From Naumannella cuiyingiana (lineage in GTDB: Bacteria > Actinomycetota > Actinomycetes > Propionibacteriales > Propionibacteriaceae): a stretch of 64,000 bases of DNA. The DNA lies in NCBI RefSeq assembly GCF_013408305.1, contig NZ_JACBZS010000001.1, positions 1,736,001 through 1,800,000 of the forward strand, read 5' to 3'. Positions within the stretch are counted from its first letter, which is position 1; every line of letters starts with the position of its first letter. The notes beneath the pieces are model-generated. The model was not told the DNA's origin. It ran no database searches and saw nothing but the letters and a program-made list of their open reading frames with translations. Shown in pieces: positions 56,916 through 64,000 of this stretch. Position numbers and translations under genes: made by a program.

Positions 56916-57238
56916 GCCCCCGATCCTGCCGTGCCGAGCTCCCGCCGCTGCGCAGGCCCGCCGTTCGGACGCTCGCTCAGGTACCTGCCGAGGCTGCGTG
57001 TGCCTGCCGGGCCCGCTGGCGAACCGCACCGATCTGACTCGCGCGCGCATGGCACGGCAGGCGCAGGCCGTGGTGGCGCGACCAGCGATCGGCCGACCGT
57101 TGTCGAGCGCCAGATTGGTGCGGCTCGGGCTGGGTCGACGCGCCGCGATGCGATATTCGGCGCCCCGAGAGCGGCGCAGGCGCGACAATGACCCGGCGCC
57201 CGCGCGATGGCCGCGCAGGCCCACCGCCAGGAGAGATC
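56916..57238. promoter_or_regulatory. Divergent M20/MFS intergenic region
   Basis: This 323-bp GC-rich gap holds the promoters for the two divergent genes. I see no RNA gene or clear palindrome. A possible AT-rich element (GATATT) is near 57150 and AGGAGAG serves the MFS start. Confidence 0.3.
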
Positions 57239-58543
57239 ATGACCCACGACACCACCGCTGCGCCGACGCCGCCGCGGCAGATGCGGCGGGTGGCGGCCGC
57301 CAGCGCCTTCGGCACCAGCATCGAGCTGTATGACTTCCTGATCTTCGGCCTGGCCGCCGGGCTGGTCTTCCCGCGGCTGTTCTTCCCCGAGTCCGAACCA
57401 CTGATCGGTACGCTGCAGTCCTTCCTGGTCTTCGGCGCCGGATTCGCCTCCCGCCCGCTCGGTGCCCTGGCCTTCGGCCACTTCGGCGACCGCTTCTCCC
57501 GCCGGACGATGCTGGTGGTCTCGCTCGTCGCCACCGGCGCCTGCACGGTGGCGATGGGGCTGCTGCCGACCTATGCCAGCGTCGGCGTACTCGCCCCGAT
57601 CCTGCTCGTCGCGCTGCGGATCCTGCAGGGATTCTTCATGGGCGGCGAACAGGGCGGGGCATTCCTGATGGTCACCGAGCACGCCCCGGGCGGCCGCCGG
57701 GCCTTCTACGGAGCGTTCGTCACCGCCGGCTCGCCCATCGGGTCCATCCTCGGGATCGGCGCATTCCAGATCGTCTCCGCAGCCACCGGGCCGGCCTTCC
57801 TGGACTGGGGCTGGCGGGTCCCGTTCCTGGCCTCGGCGGTGCTGATCGCGGTGGGCATCTACGTGCGGCTCGGGGTCGCCGAAAGCCCGGTGTTCCGCAA
57901 GCTGGCGGCCGAATCGCGGGTGCGCCGGGTGCCGATCGCCGGCGTCTTCGCCACCGCCCTGCCGCTGGTGCTCGGCGGCATCCTGGTCAACCTCGGCTTC
58001 AACCTGTTCATCTTCATCATCAACTCCTTCACCGTCGCCTATGGCACGCAGCAGCTCGGCATGGGGCGTACCGACATCTTGATGAGCGGTCTGTGGGGCT
58101 CGGTCGGGATGATGATCACCGTGTTCGTGGCCGGCGCGCTCGCCGATCGTTTCGGGCTGGTCCGGGTGATGCTGATCGGCGCGATCTTCCAGGTTGCGTG
58201 GGCATTCCCGTACTTCTGGTTGATCGACACCCGCAATCTGGGACTGCTCTATCTGGCGGTGATCATCGGCTACGTCGGCCTGAGCTTCGTCTTCGGGCCG
58301 ATGGCGGCCTACTACGTCAGCCTGTTCCGGCCGGAGTACCGCTACTCCGGGGTCGCCCTCTCCTACAACCTCGGCGCCGTGCTCGGCGGTGGCCTGTCGC
58401 CGTCGCTCGCGACCGCACTGCTGGCCGCGTTCGACGGGGCCAGCGCGGGGATCTCGGTCTACATCGCCCTCGGCGGCGTGCTCTCGGCGATCGGCCTGTT
58501 GATCACCGCCAAGCAGGTACGCCGGGCCCGGATCGACGCCTGA
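57239..58543 (+). CDS. MFS transporter, metabolite:H+ symporter (MHS) type
   Basis: The 434-residue protein has 12 helices with the MHS N-terminal pattern ASAFGTSIELYDFLIFGLAA, the loop motif GHFGDRFSRRTMLV and LRILQGFFMGGEQGG. MHS carriers import carboxylates, betaines or aromatic acids with protons. The divergent M20 gene suggests an acyl-amino acid or peptide-like substrate, but this is only context. Confidence 0.88.
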   Translation: MTHDTTAAPTPPRQMRRVAAASAFGTSIELYDFLIFGLAAGLVFPRLFFPESEPLIGTLQSFLVFGAGFASRPLGALAFGHFGDRFSRRTMLVVSLVATGACTVAMGLLPTYASVGVLAPILLVALRILQGFFMGGEQGGAFLMVTEHAPGGRRAFYGAFVTAGSPIGSILGIGAFQIVSAATGPAFLDWGWRVPFLASAVLIAVGIYVRLGVAESPVFRKLAAESRVRRVPIAGVFATALPLVLGGILVNLGFNLFIFIINSFTVAYGTQQLGMGRTDILMSGLWGSVGMMITVFVAGALADRFGLVRVMLIGAIFQVAWAFPYFWLIDTRNLGLLYLAVIIGYVGLSFVFGPMAAYYVSLFRPEYRYSGVALSYNLGAVLGGGLSPSLATALLAAFDGASAGISVYIALGGVLSAIGLLITAKQVRRARIDA

Positions 58544-58568
58544 GCAACCCGCAGCCGCGAACCGAACC

Positions 58569-58800
58569 GGCAGGTGCGGGCCGAGTATCGCTCGCGGGTG
58601 CCGGTTGGGTTCGCGGGTGCCGGTTGGGCTCGCGGGTGCCGGTTGGGTTCGCGGATGGGCGGGCGTACCTGGATCCGCGGGCTGAATCGGCAGGTGCGGG
58701 CTGAGTATCGCTCGTGGGTGCCGGTTGGGCTCGCCGGTGCCGGTTGGGTTCGCGGATGCCGGTTGGGCTCGCGGGTGCCGGTTGGGTTCGCGGATGCGGG
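58569..58800. repeat. Non-coding minisatellite, 19-bp unit within a 120-bp duplication
   Basis: GGTGCCGGTTGGGTTCGCG and close variants start at 58597, 58616, 58635 and again at 58717, 58736, 58755 and 58774. The block 58569-58680 is repeated at 58689-58800 with a 120-bp period. The 19-bp unit is not a multiple of three. It fills the 3' gap after the MFS gene. Confidence 0.85.
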
Positions 58801-58837
58801 GGTACGCGGCGCCGGTGGCGGGTACGCCGATGCGGAA

Positions 58838-58869
58838 GGGCCCGGCCCGAACGACGTCGGACCGGGCCC
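58838..58869. terminator. Hairpin terminator between convergent MFS and phosphoesterase genes
   Basis: GGGCCCGG (58838-58845) pairs with CCGGGCCC (58862-58869) across 16 bases, with further pairing inside the loop. It lies just after the minisatellite. Confidence 0.6.
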
Positions 58870-58940
58870 CTGCTCGGATGATTCACGCACCGATGATCAT
58901 CAACCGGATTGCCACTCGCAGGATGATCGGCAACCGTTGA

Positions 58941-60767
58941 TCAGTCCTGCACGGTGAACCGGATGGTGTCGGTGAACTGGCGACCGTAGGCGTCGGTGGC
59001 AACCACCTTCGCGCTGTGCGTACCCGGCTCGAGGTCGCTGCTCAGCGGCAGCCGCCACAGATGGCCGCTGGCCTGGGTGATGCTGCCCGAGGTGAGGAGG
59101 TTGCGGGTCGCGGCGAACGGATCGGAGTACTCCCAGCCCTGGTTCAGCGCCTCGCCCTTCCCCGGCTGGGTGTGCTTCGCCGCCACGGCGTCGCCACCGT
59201 CGACCGACACCTCGACCTTCGCCGCGGTCGATCCGGCGTAGAAGTCGGCGGTCAGCCAGGTCTCGTCGAGCTGATCGGCCGGCACCGCTCGCGGGTCGCC
59301 GAGGTTGGGCGCGTCGCCCTTCTTGCCGCCGTCGCGCCACGCCTTGGTCTGCTCGGCCCACTCCCGCCAGCGCGGCGAGTTCACGCCGAGCGCGAGCTGC
59401 AGGTCGTCTGCCTCACCGCGCACGGTGTAGCGCTCCCGCAGCTCGGTGCCGTCGATGTCGAGCGTCATCACCCCGGGGCGCGCGCCGTCGACCATGAACG
59501 CATAGGGCAGGCCCTGTTCGTCGAGGCCGCCCGAGTACCAATCGCCCGACACCGCGCCGGCGATCAACTGGTGCTGCGGCAATTCCTCGATCCCGGCCTC
59601 TGCCCACTCGGCGCGGCGATCGCCCGGCAGCAGGCTCTCCAGCGTGTGGGTGTGGCCGCCGATCACGGTGACCTCGCGGTCGCCGAGGACGTCATAGACC
59701 TCCTTGGCGTTGTCCAGCACGACCTGCCGGTGATCGACCAGCGGCGCGTGCGTGGCCAGCACCACCTTGCGATCGGCGGGCACCTTGGCCAGATCCTTGG
59801 CGAGCCAGTCGAGCTGGCGCTGGTCGACCTTCTCGGCGTACTTGCGGCTGCCGGGGGTCAGCGGGAACTCGATGCTGTCCAGCACGACGAAGTGGGTCTG
59901 CCCGACGTCGTAGGAGAAGTACGCCGGGCCGATCTTCTCGCGGAACGTGTCCACGCGATGCGACGGGTCGGGGGCGTCGTAGTCCATGTCGTGATTGCCC
60001 ATCGCGGCGCGGATCGGGCCGTTGGACTCGCGGTAGATGTCCTTCAGCGCCGGATACAGCGACAGGTCGTCACCGACATTGTCGCCCAGCATCAAGATCC
60101 CGCAGCCGCCGTAGTCGCGGCGCTGCGCCAGATCGGCGACAGCGCCGTCGCGGGCGTAACCCACCTGGAGCATGTTGTAGACCTGCGTGTCGGACGCGAT
60201 CGGGCAGCTCTGCTCCGACAGCGCGGTCGCGTCGGACTTGGCCAGCGGGAAGTTCAGCGCCTTCGGGACCGGGCCGGTGGGGGCGATGCCGCCGTACTTC
60301 AGCGGGGGCGAGCCCTCGGGCAGGTGGTTGTAGGAGAACTGCGCGAACTGGAACTCGTCCACCGGCACCTGCCAGCCGGCGGGCTGGGTGACGAAGACGG
60401 TCATGTTGTCGAACACCGGCAGCGAGTAGCGGCCGTTGCGATCGGTGGTGACGACCTCGCGGCCGTTGGAGACGGTCACTCCGGCGATTCCGGGCTCGTT
60501 CGCGTTGTGCCGGGAGTCGAGGTTGGTGTCGTCGAAGACGGTGCCCTTGATCGTGCGCGGGTTCGCCGCGCCGCCGCGTACCACCTCGACCTCGCCGACG
60601 TAGGTGTCCGGCTCGACCACGGCCGGATCGGCGGGTGCGGTGGGTGCGGGTGCCGCGTCGGCAGCGGAGGGTACGCCGAGCGCGGGGGACAGCGCCAGCG
60701 CCGCGAGCGCGGTGCCGGCAAGCGCTGTTCGGGCGCGCAGCGGCGACGGGTTCGGGTTGGGGGGCAT
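58941..60767 (-). CDS. Secreted calcineurin-like metallophosphoesterase
   Basis: The 608-residue protein has a Sec signal peptide (ALAGTALAALALSPALGVPS), a prealbumin-like beta domain with a Cna-B-type pattern (KGTVFDDTNLDSRHNANEPG) and a metallophosphoesterase core. The core motifs are ASDTQ, ILMLGDNVGDDL, AAMGNHDMDYD, LATHAPLVDH and VIGGHTHTLES. A C-terminal beta domain follows (metallophos_C type). The first metal motif has Asp-x-Gln instead of Asp-x-His, as in this subfamily. It acts outside the membrane on an unknown phosphoester. Confidence 0.88.
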   Translation of the reverse strand: MPPNPNPSPLRARTALAGTALAALALSPALGVPSAADAAPAPTAPADPAVVEPDTYVGEVEVVRGGAANPRTIKGTVFDDTNLDSRHNANEPGIAGVTVSNGREVVTTDRNGRYSLPVFDNMTVFVTQPAGWQVPVDEFQFAQFSYNHLPEGSPPLKYGGIAPTGPVPKALNFPLAKSDATALSEQSCPIASDTQVYNMLQVGYARDGAVADLAQRRDYGGCGILMLGDNVGDDLSLYPALKDIYRESNGPIRAAMGNHDMDYDAPDPSHRVDTFREKIGPAYFSYDVGQTHFVVLDSIEFPLTPGSRKYAEKVDQRQLDWLAKDLAKVPADRKVVLATHAPLVDHRQVVLDNAKEVYDVLGDREVTVIGGHTHTLESLLPGDRRAEWAEAGIEELPQHQLIAGAVSGDWYSGGLDEQGLPYAFMVDGARPGVMTLDIDGTELRERYTVRGEADDLQLALGVNSPRWREWAEQTKAWRDGGKKGDAPNLGDPRAVPADQLDETWLTADFYAGSTAAKVEVSVDGGDAVAAKHTQPGKGEALNQGWEYSDPFAATRNLLTSGSITQASGHLWRLPLSSDLEPGTHSAKVVATDAYGRQFTDTIRFTVQD

Positions 60768-60910
60768 GGTTCTCCTCGTAGTTGTTACTGCGGGTGATTA
60801 CCGTTTTCGACACTAGGACCGGTGCGTGAAGTCGAGGTGACAGCGAGACGAAGTCCGGAGGGCAACCGTCGGCCATGGTCACCCGGGGGAGAACGCGGTA
60901 TAACCGAGCC

Positions 60911-61456
60911 ATGACGTCGGCACAGCAAACGGTGGTGCGCTTCGACGCGCCGCTGGAGAGCGTGGGTACGCAGACCCTCGCGCGGCTACCGGCCGACGCG
61001 AGCGCCGAGCTGCCCTCGCGAGGACAGGTGAGTGTGGCCGGCACGCTCGGCGACCAGGAGTTCCGCACGGTCGTCGAGCCCGATGGCGAGCGCGGGCACT
61101 GGCTGCGGATCCCGGCCGAGTTGCAGCGGCGCGCCGGGGTGGGCCCGGGGGACCGGGCAACGTTCGAGCTCGTCCCGACCCGCGACTGGCCGGAACCGGA
61201 CGTGCCCGGCGATCTCGCCGAGGCGCTGTCGGCGGCATCGCCCAAGGTCGCGGAGAAGTGGCGCGACATCACCTCGATGGCGCGCTGGGAGTGGGTGCGC
61301 TGGGTCAACGCCACCGCCAGCGCGAAGACCCGAGCGAGCAGGATCGAGAAGACCGTCGCCAAACTCGACGGCGAGCACCGGCGGCCGTGCTGCTTCAACC
61401 TCGCGGCGTGCACCGATCCCGAGGTTTCGCGGAGCGGGCGGCTGATCGGCCCCTGA
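60911..61456 (+). CDS. DUF1905/YdeI-like protein
   Basis: The 181-residue protein begins with a DUF1905-like barrel (VVRFDAPLESVGTQ, GHWLRIPAELQRRAGVGPGD) and ends with a YdeI/OmdA-type helical segment (SMARWEWVRWVNATASAKT, RIEKTVAKLDGEHR). These two modules commonly occur together. Members are annotated as bacteriocin-protection or unknown proteins. It stands alone, convergent with a TetR gene. Confidence 0.75.
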   Translation: MTSAQQTVVRFDAPLESVGTQTLARLPADASAELPSRGQVSVAGTLGDQEFRTVVEPDGERGHWLRIPAELQRRAGVGPGDRATFELVPTRDWPEPDVPGDLAEALSAASPKVAEKWRDITSMARWEWVRWVNATASAKTRASRIEKTVAKLDGEHRRPCCFNLAACTDPEVSRSGRLIGP

Positions 61457-61483
61457 CCGGGCGGCGCGCGTTCGTGGCCCGGG

Positions 61484-62071
61484 TCAGTCGCGCACGGTTC
61501 CCGACCCATGGCCCAGGATGCCGTCCAGCAACCAGCCGAGGCTCGTCTCGAAGAGGCGGCGTACCCGTGCGATCGACAGTGGCGCATCGGCATCGGTCCG
61601 GACCAGGGCCGCGGTGCCGATCGCGTGGGTGATCAGCGCGAGCCGGGCCTGATCGGGATCGGCGACGCCCGCCCGTGCCAGCAGGGCGTCCATGGCGACA
61701 CCCAGGCGCACGGCGTTCGGTCCCCGCGATCCCTGCCGGGCAAGGAAGATCGGCACCAGCTCGGGGTGCCGCAGGAGCGTGCCGAAACTCTGCTTCATGA
61801 TCGTCGTCAGCCCGGCACGCGGGTCGGCCAACTTCCGCGGCGGCCGGATGCCCGCCAGCGACGCGTCCAGCACGGCGTCGAGCAGATCGTCCTTGTCCCG
61901 CACGTGGCTGTAGAGCGCATTGGGCGCGACGCCGAGCTCGCGGGCCACCGCCCGCATCGACACGCCCGGCCCGCCGCGCTCGGTGAGCAATCGCGAGGCC
62001 GTGCCGATCACGGCGGCGCGGGTCAGCCCGGCACGTTCGCCGGGTCCGCGAGAACTCGTCTCGGTGATCAT
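61484..62071 (-). CDS. TetR/AcrR family transcriptional regulator (TetR_C-type)
   Basis: The 195-residue repressor has a helix-turn-helix (AAVIGTASRLLTERGGPGVS, MRAVARELGVAPNALYSHVR) typical of TetR itself and a C-terminal effector domain. It is divergent from an alpha/beta hydrolase across 63 bp that contain the palindrome at 62089-62103, so it probably controls both genes. Confidence 0.9.
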   Translation of the reverse strand: MITETSSRGPGERAGLTRAAVIGTASRLLTERGGPGVSMRAVARELGVAPNALYSHVRDKDDLLDAVLDASLAGIRPPRKLADPRAGLTTIMKQSFGTLLRHPELVPIFLARQGSRGPNAVRLGVAMDALLARAGVADPDQARLALITHAIGTAALVRTDADAPLSIARVRRLFETSLGWLLDGILGHGSGTVRD

Positions 62072-62088
62072 GGACTTATTGTACGCCA

Positions 62089-62103
62089 TCCAGTTATACT
62101 GGA
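62089..62103. promoter_or_regulatory. TetR operator overlapping hydrolase promoter
   Basis: TCCAGTTATACTGGA has perfect 6-bp arms around TAT. It overlaps a possible -10 element TATACT (62095-62100) for the hydrolase gene; TGGACT at 62071-62076 is a candidate -35, 18 bp away. Confidence 0.6.
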
Positions 62104-62134
62104 CAACGTACAGCTCATCGAGAGGGGCGAATCC

Positions 62135-62977
62135 ATGGCCGCAACGGGACCACAGATCATCGAGGGCGTGGCGGGGGGCGTACCGTACCTGGCGCTCCCG
62201 CCGGCAACGCGCCGGGCGGATGCGCCGGTGGTGATCACCTGGCACCTGATGGATCCGCCGCGCTCGCCGGCCGCGATGGCCGCAGCGCTGCCGCTGGCCG
62301 GGCTCGACGCCTGGCGGATCCACCTGGAGCTTCCGATGACCGGTGCGCGGATGCCCGAGGGCGGACCGGAGGCGCTGATGGCGAAGGGCTTCGAGGACGC
62401 GGTGCTCAACCTGCAGGGGCCGATCGCCCAGCAGGGCAGCGCCGACCTGGCAGCCGCCTGGCCGGAGCTGGTCGACCAGCTCCGCCTGGGCGCGCCGCCG
62501 GTCGCGCTGCTCGGCGGGTCGATGGGTTCGACCGTGGCGCAGCTCGCGACCGCCGAGACGGCGCCCGGGCTGGACATCGACCTGCGAGCGCTGGTCCTGG
62601 TCTCGCCCGCGGCACAGTTGCGCCCGGTCGTTGCGGCGATGAGCGCGGAGTTCGGGGTGGAGTACGCCTGGTCGCCGGCCTCGGAGGCCGTGGCGGACCG
62701 CCTGGACTTCGTCGCCCGGGCGGGAGAACTGGCGGCCGCGGTGCCGGCTGTAATGATCGCGGTGGGCGGCGCCGACCAGCCCGACGGCTTCGTCGCCCCG
62801 GCCCATGCGCTCGGAGAGGCGCTGACAGCCGCGGGTGCCGACGCGCAGGTGGTCGAGCTCCCCGGCGTCGCGCACGCGCTGGCCGATGAGCCGGGGCTGG
62901 AGGCCGCGCCGCAGACCGACGCGGCGCGGGCGGTCGAGACCGAGGTCGAGCCCTGGCTGGCGGCGCGCCTTCGCTGA
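62135..62977 (+). CDS. Alpha/beta hydrolase
   Basis: The 280-residue hydrolase has a nucleophile elbow ALLGGSMGSTVAQLA with Ser, a likely Asp in AVGGADQPDG and His in GVAHALADEPG. It has no signal peptide, so it acts in the cytoplasm on an ester or similar bond. GAGAGGGG lies before the ATG at 62135. It is likely repressed by the divergent TetR. Confidence 0.85.
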   Translation: MAATGPQIIEGVAGGVPYLALPPATRRADAPVVITWHLMDPPRSPAAMAAALPLAGLDAWRIHLELPMTGARMPEGGPEALMAKGFEDAVLNLQGPIAQQGSADLAAAWPELVDQLRLGAPPVALLGGSMGSTVAQLATAETAPGLDIDLRALVLVSPAAQLRPVVAAMSAEFGVEYAWSPASEAVADRLDFVARAGELAAAVPAVMIAVGGADQPDGFVAPAHALGEALTAAGADAQVVELPGVAHALADEPGLEAAPQTDAARAVETEVEPWLAARLR

Positions 62978-62998
62978 TCCTTGGACCCGCGGGCCCGG

Positions 62999-64000
62999 TC
63001 AGGCGGGTGCGTCGCTGGGCGTACCCTCCTCGAACCGGGCCCGCCCGATCCGGTTCGCCGCCAGGGCGAACGCCACCGCGATCACCACAAAGATCCCCGC
63101 CAGTGCGACGAACCCCGCGATCGTGTGCCCATCCGCCGGGAACAGCAGCATCGTCAGCACCGCCGATCCGACGAAGGCCACATTGAAGACCATGTCGTAG
63201 AGCACGAAGACGCGCCCCTTGTACTCGTCCTCGACATGGGCCTGGACCAAGGTGTCCACACCGATCTTCAGCGCCTGCGCGGCCAGCCCCAGCCCGAACG
63301 CCGCCACCACCAGCGTCGGCTCGGTGATGATCGAACCCGGCGCGAGCTGCAGCACGGCGGAGCTGATCAACATGAACGAGATGGTGTTCCGCAGCCCGAT
63401 CCGGCGCGCCAGCACCGGCGTGACCGCCGCAGCCAGCAGGAATCCGGCACCGGTCGCTCCGACCCAGACGCCGAGCCCGGCCAGTGCCGGACCGACCTCG
63501 TCGACGCGGTGGAACCAGTTGCGGTAGAGCAAGATCACGCTCACGGTGATCATGCCGTACGCCAACCGCTGGGCGAAGATCATCACCAGGCCAAGCCCGG
63601 CCGGCGAGCGCTCCCGCAGGTGCCGCACGGCATCGCCGAGGCCGACCAGCACCAGCCGGGCGCGTCCGGCCCACGAGCCGCTGCCCCGGCGTACCGTCCG
63701 ATGATCGGGCCCCAGCGCGTCGCGGGGAATCCGCAGCGCCAGCACCACGCTGATCACGAAACCTCCGGTGCCCGCGGCGAAGATCAGCGCGTCGGCCTGC
63801 CAGGCTGGCATCGACGCCCCACCGACCAGCCGGATGGCGCCCGCGGTGCCCGCGCCGATCGCCGCGCCCACCGGGCCGACGACCGGCATCACCGAGCTCG
63901 CCAGTAGGTACTCGTCCCGATCGACCGTGTGGGTCAGTGCCGCCGACATCCCGGCCATCATGAACCGGTTGATGCTGAGCGCCAGCAGCGCCAGCACGAA
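62999..64000 (-). CDS. MFS transporter (5' end outside window)
   Basis: The open minus-strand frame enters from the right edge and ends at 62999. About 334 residues are visible with nine or ten helices. FMMAGMSAALTHTVDRDEYL and VQAHVEDEYKGRVFVLYDM are typical of MFS exporters of the macrolide/multidrug type. The first helices are missing. Confidence 0.82.
   Translation of the reverse strand, partial: FVLALLALSINRFMMAGMSAALTHTVDRDEYLLASSVMPVVGPVGAAIGAGTAGAIRLVGGASMPAWQADALIFAAGTGGFVISVVLALRIPRDALGPDHRTVRRGSGSWAGRARLVLVGLGDAVRHLRERSPAGLGLVMIFAQRLAYGMITVSVILLYRNWFHRVDEVGPALAGLGVWVGATGAGFLLAAAVTPVLARRIGLRNTISFMLISSAVLQLAPGSIITEPTLVVAAFGLGLAAQALKIGVDTLVQAHVEDEYKGRVFVLYDMVFNVAFVGSAVLTMLLFPADGHTIAGFVALAGIFVVIAVAFALAANRIGRARFEEGTPSDAPA

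Noticed and set aside
58597-58793. Possible CRISPR array at the 19-bp repeats
   Set aside because: The repeats are directly adjacent without unique spacers, imperfect, and not accompanied by cas genes.

Overview
The window is GC-rich and carries the chromosomal replication-origin neighbourhood of an actinobacterium. The order rpmH-rnpA-yidD-yidC-jag-rsmG-parA-parB on one side and dnaA-dnaN-gnd-recF-dciA-(insert)-gyrB-(insert)-gyrA-DUF3566-tRNA-Ile on the other is typical of Actinomycetota. GTG/TTG starts, four-base ATGA/GTGA overlaps and strong GC bias at third positions fit this. A placement in Propionibacteriales or Propionibacteriaceae is inferred from gene order only.

Layout. 1-8.5 kb: an F420-type oxidoreductase running off the left edge, a HAD phosphatase, a DLW-39 small protein, a lipoprotein, a TRIC-like channel, the trxA/trxB pair, and a TetR / pseudo-ABC ATPase / YhgE-Pip export operon with its tandem operator. 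8.5-14 kb: a membrane-anchored protein, a NarL-type two-component system whose genes are joined by a 12-codon mini-ORF, and a very long acidic PRC-barrel protein. 14-18 kb: a GNAT-like protein and the coupled series aminotransferase / D-Ala-D-Ala-ligase-like / SURF1, then a DUF3817 protein. 18-23.5 kb: parB, parA (two parS sites inside its reading frame), rsmG, jag, yidC, yidD, rnpA and rpmH, all leftward. 23.5-29.9 kb: dnaA, oriC, dnaN, gnd, recF (apparently with a CTG start) and dciA. 29.9-33.2 kb: four uncharacterised membrane or secreted-domain genes between dciA and gyrB.

35.6-51.0 kb: a catabolic island of about 15 kb separates gyrB from gyrA, which are normally adjacent. It holds a secreted DUF4091/FG-GAP glycosidase-like protein, an enolase-superfamily enzyme, an IclR regulator, a Gfo/Idh/MocA dehydrogenase, a creatininase-family hydrolase, three amidohydrolase_2 paralogues (one with its metal ligands lost), a DapA-family lyase, a sugar ABC transporter without an ATPase, a PfkB sugar-acid kinase and a KDPG-aldolase-like enzyme. 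One 16-bp palindrome, close to TTTCGATATATCGAAA, recurs before four of its transcription units. The region therefore looks like a single regulon for taking up and degrading a glycan-derived sugar or sugar acid by an oxidative, 2-keto-3-deoxy-acid route. This is the best candidate here for an undescribed system.

51-64 kb: gyrA, a DUF3566 membrane protein, a GAF-ANTAR RNA-binding regulator, tRNA-Ile(GAT), an M20 amidohydrolase, an MHS-type MFS transporter, a 19-bp non-coding minisatellite, a secreted calcineurin-like phosphoesterase, a DUF1905/YdeI protein, a divergent TetR-alpha/beta-hydrolase pair with a palindromic operator, and an MFS exporter cut by the right edge. I saw no rRNA, CRISPR array, transposase or integrase.
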